A stretch of DNA of 64,000 bases from Clostridium sp. BNL1100 (GTDB lineage: Bacteria; Bacillota; Clostridia; Acetivibrionales; DSM-1351), in assembly GCF_000244875.1 (NCBI RefSeq), contig NC_016791.1, positions 1,989,001 through 2,053,000 on the forward strand. Reading direction: 5' to 3'. Made by a program: the position numbers and the translations under genes. A model generated the notes under the pieces. The model worked only from the letters and a program-made list of their open reading frames with translations, did no database searches and had not been told where the DNA came from. Below are positions 17,392 through 25,504 of this stretch, in pieces; the stretch's first letter is position 1; each line of letters starts with the position of its first letter.

Positions 17392-17425
17392 ATAATCCAT
17401 TATCTAATTTATTATAATGGATTAT
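17392..17425. terminator. Inverted repeat between convergent rpoN and zinc-ribbon genes
   Basis: Perfect 12-bp stem ATAATCCATTAT (17392-17403) / ATAATGGATTAT (17414-17425) overlapping the 3' end of the minus-strand gene. It probably works as a terminator for both convergent transcripts, although it is AT-rich. Confidence 0.45.
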
Positions 17426-17708
17426 CGGGTTGATGTTGGCTGATTGCTTCTTGTAAAGCTTTTAGCCCGATTTTATTATCCCATTGATTAAAATAGCACC
17501 TGAACTTTGAACCGCAGGTAATACATTCAACGAATTGTTTTGTGTCCTTCTGCTCTCGGTTATCAAACATAAAAGGAAGAAATTCATTTTTATTTCTAAG
17601 CCCGGGAGCGTCGGAATCGATTATATATGAGTAGACATAAGTTGCTTCGTATTTGATTAAAAAATTGCTGTTGTTGCAAACAGGGCATATTAAATTGTTT
17701 TCAGACAT
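17412..17708 (-). CDS. Small zinc-ribbon protein of unknown function
   Basis: 98 aa from the ATG at 17708, chosen because GGAGG lies just upstream and overlaps an in-frame TTG at 17720. Two CxxC pairs (CPVC near residue 8 and CITC near 66, followed by GSKFRC) indicate a split zinc ribbon. It has no membrane segment and no other recognised domain. It is convergent with rpoN and divergent from the acetyltransferase gene. Its role is unknown. Confidence 0.65.
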   Translation of the reverse strand: MSENNLICPVCNNSNFLIKYEATYVYSYIIDSDAPGLRNKNEFLPFMFDNREQKDTKQFVECITCGSKFRCYFNQWDNKIGLKALQEAISQHQPDNPL

Positions 17709-17800
17709 ATGTGCCTCCAAATTATATTTATTATTTAAAATTGCCAGTATATTAATATGTTATTCATAGTTTATTTTAAAAATAAAAAGGAGGCTGTAAA

Positions 17801-18310
17801 ATGGATTATACTATAAGGCCTATACGTGTTGAGGATGCACCGTACATAAATGAGATGTACACAATGGATGGGGTAAGAGAAAATCTTCTAGGGTTATTCA
17901 GTGAAAGAATAGATCAAACAGAAGAGTTTATAAAGTCCCTTGGCCAAAATCAATATCATATGGTAGCTGAGACAGATGAAAATGGGGTAAAAAAAGTAGT
18001 AGGTACGGTTGCACTGATTGTAAGCCAAACTCCAAGAACCAGGCATACTGCATCTGTAGGAATAATGGTACATAAAGATTATCAGGGAAAGGGAATAGGA
18101 ACAGCATTATTAGAGAAAATTCTGGATTTGGCAGATAACTGGCTTATGCTTGTACGTGTAGAATTAACTGTATTTGTAGAAAATGAAACAGCTGTAGGCC
18201 TGTACAAGACACATGGTTTTCAGATAGAAGGCACAAAAAAGTATATGGCCGTAAGAAACGGTAAATATGCTGACGAATATTTAATGGCAAGGTACAGAAA
18301 CCTTAATTAA
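17801..18310 (+). CDS. GNAT family N-acetyltransferase
   Basis: 169 aa. Acetyl-CoA binding motif A is visible as VHKDYQGKGIGTALLEKIL (about residues 91-109), with motif B around VELTVFVENETAVGLYKTHGFQIEGTKK. The layout is that of the YncA/RimI-like group. The acceptor (an amine, amino acid or antibiotic) cannot be told from sequence. RBS AAGGAGG is 8 bases before the ATG. A promoter and SOS-type box for the next operon begin right after its stop. Confidence 0.85.
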   Translation: MDYTIRPIRVEDAPYINEMYTMDGVRENLLGLFSERIDQTEEFIKSLGQNQYHMVAETDENGVKKVVGTVALIVSQTPRTRHTASVGIMVHKDYQGKGIGTALLEKILDLADNWLMLVRVELTVFVENETAVGLYKTHGFQIEGTKKYMAVRNGKYADEYLMARYRNLN

Positions 18311-18328
18311 AGTATAATAGCTGCGACA

Positions 18329-18357
18329 TTGAAAAAGAAAAGATTTATTGATATAAT
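18329..18357 (+). promoter_or_regulatory. Sigma-A promoter of the nuclease-helicase operon
   Basis: TTGAAA (18329-18334), 17-base spacer, TATAAT (18352-18357). A LexA-type palindrome begins 3 bases after the -10, so repression would block initiation. Confidence 0.7.
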
Positions 18358-18359
18358 AA

Positions 18360-18371
18360 GAACTAACGTTC
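18360..18371 (+). promoter_or_regulatory. LexA (SOS) box
   Basis: GAACTAACGTTC fits the Gram-positive LexA half-sites GAAC-N4-GTTC. The flanks extend the palindrome (AAGAAC...GTTCTT). Its placement immediately downstream of a -10 is like that of the recA promoter box at 37095-37106. Confidence 0.7.
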
Positions 18372-18379
18372 TTTGATGA

Positions 18380-18411
18380 AGCTGATTGGTTTACCGGTCA
18401 GCTATTTTATT
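18380..18411 (+). terminator. Terminator-like hairpin in the leader of the helicase operon
   Basis: AGCTGATTGG (18380-18389) / CCGGTCAGCT (18394-18403), TTTA loop, two G-U pairs, followed by ATTTTATTG. It could end the acetyltransferase transcript. Because a promoter lies between that gene and the hairpin, it could also attenuate the helicase operon. Confidence 0.6.
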
Positions 18412-18458
18412 GATTATCAATTAATATTTTTTGCGGATGGAGGCTAATATACAAAAAT

Positions 18459-20819
18459 ATGGGCAAACCCGAGATAAAAATTTCAATCAGAAACCTTGTT
18501 GAACTGGTGTTGAGGTCCGGAGATATTGATAACAGGCTTGTTTCCTCGGGCAGAATGCTGGAAGGTACAAAAGTACACCAGAAAATACAAAAACAGGGTG
18601 GGGAATCATATAACAAAGAGGTTTCTCTTGTCCATAATTTTGACACAGAAGACTTTATATTCAGACTTGAGGGCCGTGCTGATGGTATAATAGCTGAACC
18701 GGGCGGAGTTGTAATAGATGAAATAAAATCCACAACACGTCCCCTTGAATTCATAGATGAAGATTTCAGTCTTCTGCATTGGGCACAGGCAAAGTGCTAT
18801 GCTTTTATTTATGCGATTCAGAATGAACTTGACAGTATATATGTACAATTAACATATTTTCACATAGAAACTGAGGAAATTAAAAAAATCAGGAAACAGT
18901 TTTCATTTGAAGAACTGAAGCTTTTTATTGAAGAATTGCTGGGAAAATATGTGATTTGGGCCAGCATATCAGATTCATGGAATAAAAGAAGAGATACTTC
19001 TATAAAAATCCTCGAATTTCCCTTTAAAGACTACAGAAAAGGGCAGCGTGAGCTTGCAGTTGCAGTATATAAAACCATAATGCAGGGCAAAAAACTATTT
19101 GCCCAGGCCCCTACAGGTATTGGGAAAACCATATCAACGCTGTTTCCTGCAGTTAAAGCTTTAGGCGAACAACACATTTCAAAAATATTTTATCTCACTG
19201 CAAAAACCATTACAAGGCAGGTGGCTGAAGAGGCATTTTCAAAAATGAGAGAGTGCGGTTTGGTATTTAGAACCATAACACTTACGGCAAAGGATAAAAT
19301 ATGTTTCAACAAAGAAGGAAGCTGCAATCCCGATTTTTGTGAATATGCAAAAGGCCATTACAACCGGGTTAACAATGCACTGGAAGATGTGCTGAAAAAT
19401 TCTGAAAACCTGTCCAGAGATGTAATAGAAGAATATTCGCATAAACATACTGTATGTCCCTTTGAATTCAGCCTTGATCTTTCATTGTGGGCGGATTGCA
19501 TTATTTGTGACTATAATTACGCATTTGACCCAAGAGTATATCTAAAAAGATTTTTTCTCAACAATACGGGAGATTATGCTTTTTTGGTTGATGAGGCTCA
19601 TAATTTGGTGGACAGAGCTAGAGAAATGTTTTCCGCTCAAATACTCAAATCAGGGTATCTTGAAGCAAAAAAGCTTATGAAGTCAAGAGTTCCTAGGGTT
19701 GCAAGAATATTGAACAAGATAAATTCCTATATGGTGGCTCTCCGTAAACAATGCAAGGATGAAGGTTTTATCGTTAGTAAAACAGAACTAACTGACCTAT
19801 ACAGATTGTTAAATAGTTTTATATCAGAAGCAGAGGAATGGATACTAAAGAATCAAAATAGCAATATAGATGGCTTTGACCAGCTTCTGGAGACTTATTT
19901 CAATTCAATAGCTTTTACCAGAATGGCTGATTTTTACGATGAAAGATACGTTACATTTATAGAAACAAAATCAAATGATGTCAGAGTAAAGCTTTTCTGT
20001 CTGGACCCTTCTTTTTTGCTTGCAGATGCCGTAAAAAGAGGCAAAGCAGCTGTGTTTTTCTCTGCAACCCTTACACCCCTTAACTATTTTATGGATGTAT
20101 TGGGCGGGGACAAAGAGGATTATAACATAAATCTTGTTTCACCTTTTACTAAAGAAAATCTTTGTCTTATTGTTAATGATAATATTTCTACAAGATACAA
20201 AAACCGTGATAAAAGTTATGATAAAATAGTAGACATAATATGGTCTACTATAAACAAAAAGATAGGGAATTATGTAGTATTTTTTCCTTCATATAAATAC
20301 ATGAACGAGGTTTATACAAGGTTTACAGAGCAATATCCTGAAACCGATACAATAATACAGGAAACCTCCATGACAGAAGAAGAAAGGGAGAGCTTTCTAA
20401 ACAGGTTCCAATCCGGTACGGGAAAGAGCCTTGTTTCATTTGGAGTTCTGGGAGGAATTTTTTCAGAGGGTATTGATTTGAAGGGAGACAGGCTTATAGG
20501 GGCTATAATAGTAGGGGTAGGACTTCCACAGGTTAGTCCCGAACAAGATATAATCATGAATTATTATCAAAACAAAAACCAAATGGGCTTTGAAAACGCA
20601 TATATGTATCCGGGAATGAACAAAGTACTACAGGCTGCAGGAAGGGTAATCCGTTCAGAACGAGATGTTGGAACAGTGATACTTCTTGACGAAAGATTTT
20701 CCAATGGTAGCTACAGGCGACTATTTCCGAGACACTGGGAACATGCTTTGCGTGTGCAGGATACGGTACAGCTTGGAAAATTGTTGGAGTATTTCTGGAT
20801 TGATAAAAATATTGAATAG
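18459..20819 (+). CDS. DinG/XPD-like DNA helicase with N-terminal PD-(D/E)XK nuclease domain
   Basis: 786 aa. The N-terminal 170 residues carry a nuclease-like core (EGRADGIIAE ... VVIDEIKSTT, about 70-93). Then comes an SF2 iron-sulfur helicase: Walker A APTGIGKTIS near 216, four Fe-S cysteines (CFNKEGSC, CEYAK and TVCPFE, about 282-333), the DEAH box VDEAHNL near 377, motif FFSATLT near 528, and motif VI QAAGRVIRSERD near 725. It probably unwinds and cuts DNA during repair. RBS GGAGG lies 15 bases before the ATG, longer than usual. The UvrD-like gene starts 11 bases downstream, so the two probably act together. The SOS-type box upstream supports a damage-response role. Confidence 0.85.
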   Translation: MGKPEIKISIRNLVELVLRSGDIDNRLVSSGRMLEGTKVHQKIQKQGGESYNKEVSLVHNFDTEDFIFRLEGRADGIIAEPGGVVIDEIKSTTRPLEFIDEDFSLLHWAQAKCYAFIYAIQNELDSIYVQLTYFHIETEEIKKIRKQFSFEELKLFIEELLGKYVIWASISDSWNKRRDTSIKILEFPFKDYRKGQRELAVAVYKTIMQGKKLFAQAPTGIGKTISTLFPAVKALGEQHISKIFYLTAKTITRQVAEEAFSKMRECGLVFRTITLTAKDKICFNKEGSCNPDFCEYAKGHYNRVNNALEDVLKNSENLSRDVIEEYSHKHTVCPFEFSLDLSLWADCIICDYNYAFDPRVYLKRFFLNNTGDYAFLVDEAHNLVDRAREMFSAQILKSGYLEAKKLMKSRVPRVARILNKINSYMVALRKQCKDEGFIVSKTELTDLYRLLNSFISEAEEWILKNQNSNIDGFDQLLETYFNSIAFTRMADFYDERYVTFIETKSNDVRVKLFCLDPSFLLADAVKRGKAAVFFSATLTPLNYFMDVLGGDKEDYNINLVSPFTKENLCLIVNDNISTRYKNRDKSYDKIVDIIWSTINKKIGNYVVFFPSYKYMNEVYTRFTEQYPETDTIIQETSMTEEERESFLNRFQSGTGKSLVSFGVLGGIFSEGIDLKGDRLIGAIIVGVGLPQVSPEQDIIMNYYQNKNQMGFENAYMYPGMNKVLQAAGRVIRSERDVGTVILLDERFSNGSYRRLFPRHWEHALRVQDTVQLGKLLEYFWIDKNIE

Positions 20820-20830
20820 GTGAATAGTAC

Positions 20831-22954
20831 ATGACACAATCTGAAATAGACAGGGAATATAATAAATCAACAGATATAGCGATTGAAGATGAATTTAAAT
20901 ATTTAAGTCTCGAACAAAGAGAAGCGGTACTTACTGTTAAAGGGCCTGTATTACTTATTGCCGGTCCCGGTAGTGGAAAAACAACTGTAATTGTAAACCG
21001 TGTTTATAATTTAATTAAATCAGGTATTAATCCAAAAAGTATTCTGACACTTACCTTTAATAAGGCCGCCCAGCTTGAAATGGAAAGGCGTTTTAGAAAA
21101 TACTATGGAAGTAGGATAAAAGAAAAAGTACAATTTGCGACTCTTCACAGCTTCTGCAATAGAGTAGTTAGAGACTATGAGATAATGAAAGGGCAGAGCT
21201 TAAGGCGTATTGAGGGTACAGATGAAGATATAAATAAGAAAATGCTATTAAAGGACATGTATCACAGCATATACAGTGCAAAAATAAATGATGATGAGCT
21301 TGATAACCTTATAAACGAAATAAGCTATATAAAGAATAAGATGATAAAAAATGCCAATGACAGCTTTTTCAGCTCAAAGAAATTCACAAAGGTTTATAAA
21401 ACCTATGAAGAATACAAGAAAAAAAATCTTATGATTGACTTTGACGATATGCTTACATATGCCTACAGTATTCTTTCAAGATATCCGCAAGTTTTAAAAG
21501 AATATAAAAAACAATATAAATATATACAAGTGGATGAAGGCCAGGATTTATCAAATATACAGTTTGCCATTCTCAAGCTGTTGGCAGGGCCGGACGGGAA
21601 TATATTTATAGTGGCTGACGATGACCAATCTATTTACCGTTTCAGGGGTGCTGAACCCCAGTATATTCTGGATATAAGCCATGAATTTAATAACCTCAGG
21701 CTTTTCAGACTTGAAAATAACTACAGGTCTTCCAGTAATATTGTAGACCTTACCAGTAAATTCATAATGAAAAATGATAAAAGGTATTTGAAATCACACA
21801 AAACCAATAATAAAAGAGCAGACGACCCAATGATTCTCAGAGCTGAAAGTGAGAGCGAGCAGCAGGATATCTTACTAAAAAAGATAGAAGAGTTGCTTAA
21901 GGAAAAGAAGCCAAAAAGCATCGGGGTATTGTATAGAAATAACCTCTCATCAATTCTTATTTCGGATAAATTGCAAAGGAACGGAATATCATTCAGAATC
22001 AGGCAGAACAGATTGTTTTATTTCAAACACTGGCTTGTACAGGAGGTATGTGCCTTTTTATTATTCGCACTAGATGGCTGTGATACAGAATCATTTACAA
22101 AAATATGCTTCAGAATGAATAGATTTATATCAAAAACCATGCTGGAATGTGCCTTACAGGGTGAAGGAAGTGAAAATGTTATTGACAGAATAATAAATAG
22201 TCATGACCTTAAACCTTTTCAGCTTACTGCAATGAGGGAATTAAAAGGAGAATTCGCTTCGTTAGCAAGGAAGAATCCTTGGTTGGCATTGGAGTATATA
22301 AAAAATAACTTCAGATATCTGGAAAGTATTAAAGATTACAGTGCCATATCCGGTCAGTCCTTCGATTACCTGAACAGGTTGTATGGGATTTTACATGGAA
22401 TATCAATTGATTGTCCTACTATTTCTTCATTTCTTATGCGGTTGCATGAGTTGGAACAAATATTTCAGGATGGAGGATATAAGCACGACAGTGAAAAGAA
22501 TGAAATAACTCTGAGCACGCTGCACTCTTCAAAAGGACTTGAATATGACAATGTATTTATGATAGACCTCATAAACAGCGAGATTCCGGGAGACAAGGTT
22601 CTTGAAAACTCTGAAAAAATCGTACTCGAAGAAGAACGGAGACTTTTTTATGTTGGAATGACAAGAGCAAGAAAAAAACTTTACCTCCTCTATTCCGGAA
22701 CTGAAAATAATGAAATAGTTTTACCATCTGTTTTTGTAAATGAGGTTGTACAACTTTTGCAAAAGGACATAATAGTTAATATAGGTGAAGGGAAATTTGT
22801 CAGCCATGCTAAATTCGGCAGAGGAGTAGTAGTTTCAATAGAGCAGGACCCTTTAGCCGATAAAAATATCATCGAAATAAAGTTTTTTAAGGTGGGATGC
22901 AGAAAATTTGATTTACAGCTTTGCCTTAACAATAAACTTCTAAAATTTGAATAA
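20831..22954 (+). CDS. UvrD/PcrA-like superfamily 1A DNA helicase
   Basis: 707 aa. Q-motif region LSLEQREAVL, Walker A AGPGSGKTT (about 46), TLTFNKAA, TLHSFC, Walker B variant QVDEGQDLSN (about 234, where UvrD/PcrA usually have DEFQD), DDDQSIYRFRGA, NYRSS, STLHSSKGLEYDNV and YVGMTRARKKLYLL. The C-terminus (KFGRGVVVSIEQD) resembles the PcrA tail. It is a 3'-5' translocase/helicase by family. It is the second gene of a tight operon with the nuclease-helicase and is smaller and more divergent than housekeeping PcrA, so it is probably a specialised paralogue. Confidence 0.88.
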   Translation: MTQSEIDREYNKSTDIAIEDEFKYLSLEQREAVLTVKGPVLLIAGPGSGKTTVIVNRVYNLIKSGINPKSILTLTFNKAAQLEMERRFRKYYGSRIKEKVQFATLHSFCNRVVRDYEIMKGQSLRRIEGTDEDINKKMLLKDMYHSIYSAKINDDELDNLINEISYIKNKMIKNANDSFFSSKKFTKVYKTYEEYKKKNLMIDFDDMLTYAYSILSRYPQVLKEYKKQYKYIQVDEGQDLSNIQFAILKLLAGPDGNIFIVADDDQSIYRFRGAEPQYILDISHEFNNLRLFRLENNYRSSSNIVDLTSKFIMKNDKRYLKSHKTNNKRADDPMILRAESESEQQDILLKKIEELLKEKKPKSIGVLYRNNLSSILISDKLQRNGISFRIRQNRLFYFKHWLVQEVCAFLLFALDGCDTESFTKICFRMNRFISKTMLECALQGEGSENVIDRIINSHDLKPFQLTAMRELKGEFASLARKNPWLALEYIKNNFRYLESIKDYSAISGQSFDYLNRLYGILHGISIDCPTISSFLMRLHELEQIFQDGGYKHDSEKNEITLSTLHSSKGLEYDNVFMIDLINSEIPGDKVLENSEKIVLEEERRLFYVGMTRARKKLYLLYSGTENNEIVLPSVFVNEVVQLLQKDIIVNIGEGKFVSHAKFGRGVVVSIEQDPLADKNIIEIKFFKVGCRKFDLQLCLNNKLLKFE

Positions 22955-23037
22955 TGAACACAATACAAGAAGAAGCACAAAATGGTTTGCAAAACATAAT
23001 ACGTTTTGCTATCATAGGTTGATATGGAGGAATTTAC

Positions 23038-23604
23038 ATGATTGAAAAATATTATCCTGACTTATATTTTAATAGTATAAGACATATTGATATAAATATA
23101 CTTAAAGAAAGAGGCATCAAGGGAGTTATACTTGATATAGATAATACCCTTGTACCTATGCATACAAAGGATGCTGACGAAAATGCAATAAGTTGGGTCG
23201 CTGAACTGCAAAAAATAGGATTTAAGGTTTGCATACTTTCAAACGCTTCACTTAAAAGGGTAACAAGGTTCAACAAAGAAATGTCGGTAACGGCAATACA
23301 CAGAGCATATAAACCCGCAGGAAAAGCATTTCTCAATGCTGCTGATAAAATGGGTCTGGAACCGGAAAAGGTAGCGGTTATCGGTGACCAGATATTTACC
23401 GATATATATGGGGGAAATAAAGTAAATATGCTTACAGTACTTGTAAAGCCTATAGATAAAAAAGAAATTTTGTATGTAAGGTTAAAAAGGCATATTGAAA
23501 AAAGAATCTTAAATCGTTTTAGTAATGTACAAACGTCTAGACTGGAAGTAAGAAATGAATGGAAAAAGAAAAGGCTTCAAATAGAAAAAAGCCGGTTAAA
23601 ATGA
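23038..23604 (+). CDS. yqeG: YqeG-type HAD-IIIA phosphatase
   Basis: 188 aa. HAD motif I DIDNTLVPMHTKD (about 37-49), motif II ILSNAS, the lysine in AYKPAGKAF and motif III VIGDQIFTDIYGGN match the YqeG/YrbI-like HAD-IIIA group conserved in Firmicutes. The basic C-terminal tail (RLEVRNEWKKKRLQIEKS) is notable. It lies 18 bases before aroE with a good RBS and is likely co-transcribed; yqeG-aroE neighbourhoods are common in this phylum. The substrate is unknown; phosphatidylglycerophosphate has been proposed for relatives. Confidence 0.88.
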   Translation: MIEKYYPDLYFNSIRHIDINILKERGIKGVILDIDNTLVPMHTKDADENAISWVAELQKIGFKVCILSNASLKRVTRFNKEMSVTAIHRAYKPAGKAFLNAADKMGLEPEKVAVIGDQIFTDIYGGNKVNMLTVLVKPIDKKEILYVRLKRHIEKRILNRFSNVQTSRLEVRNEWKKKRLQIEKSRLK

Positions 23605-23622
23605 CATTGGGGAGGCAAGCCA

Positions 23623-24507
23623 ATGAACTTGGTTGAAATTGTTAACGGAAAAACACAGTTGTATGGTGTGCTCGGTAATCCAATTGAGCATACAAAGTCA
23701 CCTTTTATTCATAATACACTATTTAAAAAATTTGGAGTAAATGCTGTATATTTACCTGTACTTGTTGAAAACGGAAAGTTGGAACAGGTCATGGATGGAT
23801 TAAAAGGTATAAACTTTTTAGGTTTTAACGTAACTGTCCCATATAAAAAAGACGTTATAAAATACCTGGATGAGGTTTCAGCAGAGGGTATGCTTATGGG
23901 CGCAATTAATACCGTAAAAAAGCAAAATGGAAGGTTCATAGGAACTAATACAGATGCTGAAGGTTTTGTCAGGGACTTTTGCGATGGTTTTGAAACCACA
24001 TTTAAAGGTAAGAGAGTAATGCTACTGGGAGCTGGAGGAACGTCAAGGGCTATTGCTGTTAAGCTTGCAACCGAGGGTATAGAGCATCTTACAATAGTAA
24101 ACAGGACAGAAGCCAACGCAAAAAGCATTTCTGATCTTGTAAACAGCAATTTCGGAAACATTGTTAATACAATGCTCCCGGAGAAAGACAAACTTGATAA
24201 AGAACTTGAAAATAACCAGATTGTTATAAATACAACACCTGCCGGCATGAGTACATACCTTGATTCAACTCCATTTGATATTGATTTCAACTTTAACGGA
24301 ACTCAGCTGGTATATGATGTACTATATGTCCCTAAGAAAACAAGATTTCTAATACAGGCAGAAAATGCGGGATGCAAAATAAGAAACGGATTTGGTATGT
24401 TGATAAATCAAGGGGTTTCATCCTTTGAGATTTGGACGGGTATGCAGGTGGAAAGAAAACAAACCAACGAACTTTTAAAAATTATAGAAAATATAGAGGG
24501 ATTTTGA
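23623..24507 (+). CDS. aroE: Shikimate dehydrogenase
   Basis: 294 aa, normal length. Reduces 3-dehydroshikimate to shikimate with NADPH in aromatic amino-acid synthesis. Substrate-binding block YGVLGNPIEHTKSPFIHN (about 11-28), catalytic lysine in NVTVPYKKD (about 68-76), NTDAEGF, the Rossmann loop LLGAGGTSRAI (about 131-141), and the C-terminal NGFGMLINQG are all present. RBS GGGAGG is appropriately placed. Confidence 0.94.
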   Translation: MNLVEIVNGKTQLYGVLGNPIEHTKSPFIHNTLFKKFGVNAVYLPVLVENGKLEQVMDGLKGINFLGFNVTVPYKKDVIKYLDEVSAEGMLMGAINTVKKQNGRFIGTNTDAEGFVRDFCDGFETTFKGKRVMLLGAGGTSRAIAVKLATEGIEHLTIVNRTEANAKSISDLVNSNFGNIVNTMLPEKDKLDKELENNQIVINTTPAGMSTYLDSTPFDIDFNFNGTQLVYDVLYVPKKTRFLIQAENAGCKIRNGFGMLINQGVSSFEIWTGMQVERKQTNELLKIIENIEGF

Positions 24508-24567
24508 AAATATTACCGAAATGATTAATGTATGTAATTTTATAAGTCGGTATAAGGGGATGAAAGT

Positions 24568-24834
24568 ATGGTAACGTTGAAAAATTATATGGAAGAAGTT
24601 GTATTCAATCTGATAGACGGCGTCCTGGACGATATTAACATGTGCAAATGTGAATTGTGCGTTAAGGATATAGCTGCTCTTGCTCTTAACAGCCTTCCTC
24701 CGAAATACATTGCCTCTGAAAAAGGTGAGCTGTATTCAAAAGTAAACAGTTTAAGAAACCAATTTGAGGTAGATGTCATTTCAGCTATTACAAAAGCAGC
24801 AGTTCTTGTTAAAGAAGCACCCAGACACAAATAA
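24568..24834 (+). CDS. ComFB-like protein
   Basis: 88 aa. LKNYMEEVVFNLIDGVLDDI followed by CKCELCVKDIAALALNSLPP is the conserved pattern of the late competence ComFB family. The CxCxxC cysteines (about 28-33) are likely metal ligands. The molecular function of the family is poorly known; some cyanobacterial members bind cyclic dinucleotides. It is convergent with the DedA gene, separated by only 8 bases. Confidence 0.8.
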   Translation: MVTLKNYMEEVVFNLIDGVLDDINMCKCELCVKDIAALALNSLPPKYIASEKGELYSKVNSLRNQFEVDVISAITKAAVLVKEAPRHK

Positions 24835-24842
24835 CTCAATAA

Positions 24843-25487
24843 CTATTTATTTCCCATAGATTTATTGCTTTCTCTACGGGAGGAAATAATCTTGTAAATT
24901 ACAAATAGGACTATGCAGATTAAAATCAGTGCTATTACTATATTTTCAAAACCCTTAAAATACGGCCTGATTTTAGTCTCATAATCCTTCCCGAACACAA
25001 AACCAAGATAAATCAGAGTAAAATTCCATGGAAGCATCCCGATTGTTGAGAAAATAATAAACTTAAATTTATTTATTTTAGCAATTCCTGCAGGTAAAGA
25101 AATAAATGTTCTGATTACAGGAAGAAGTCTTCCGAGACATACAGCCAGCATACCTCTTTTTTTAAATACCTCTTCCGCTTTATAAAAATTCTTTTCCGAT
25201 ACAAAAAAGTACTTTCCGTATTTCAGTATAAAAGGCCTGCCGCCATAAGAACCAACAAAATATGCAATCATAGAACCAATAAGACTACCCACAGCCGCAG
25301 CGATATTTGCTTCCAGCAGGGTAATGCTGCCCTGAGAAGCCATCATTCCTCCAAATGGCAGTATAATTTCACTGGGAAGAGGAATACAACTGCTTTCAAA
25401 GAGCATCCAAAGCCCAATTCCCCAGATTCCCATACCTTCAATAATATCTATTAAAGGCATTAAAATATTATGAATAATAGTAGTCAT
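24843..25487 (-). CDS. DedA family membrane protein
   Basis: 214 aa with about 5-6 hydrophobic segments and the family motifs ESSCIPLPSEIILPFGG near 30-46, GSYGGRPFILKYGK, and GRLLPVIRTFISLPAG near 117-132. DedA proteins are membrane transporters implicated in undecaprenyl phosphate or lipid flipping and membrane homeostasis. It starts 17 bases after the LCP gene on the same strand and is likely co-transcribed with it, which suits a shared cell-envelope role because LCP enzymes use undecaprenyl-linked donors. Confidence 0.88.
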   Translation of the reverse strand: MTTIIHNILMPLIDIIEGMGIWGIGLWMLFESSCIPLPSEIILPFGGMMASQGSITLLEANIAAAVGSLIGSMIAYFVGSYGGRPFILKYGKYFFVSEKNFYKAEEVFKKRGMLAVCLGRLLPVIRTFISLPAGIAKINKFKFIIFSTIGMLPWNFTLIYLGFVFGKDYETKIRPYFKGFENIVIALILICIVLFVIYKIISSRRESNKSMGNK

Positions 25488-25504
25488 TTTTATACTCCTT
25501 AATT

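Noticed and set aside
22989-23009. GCAAAAC/GTTTTGC inverted repeat before yqeG as a terminator
   Set aside because: The stem is only 7 bp and AT-rich, with no T-run. It is too weak to call.
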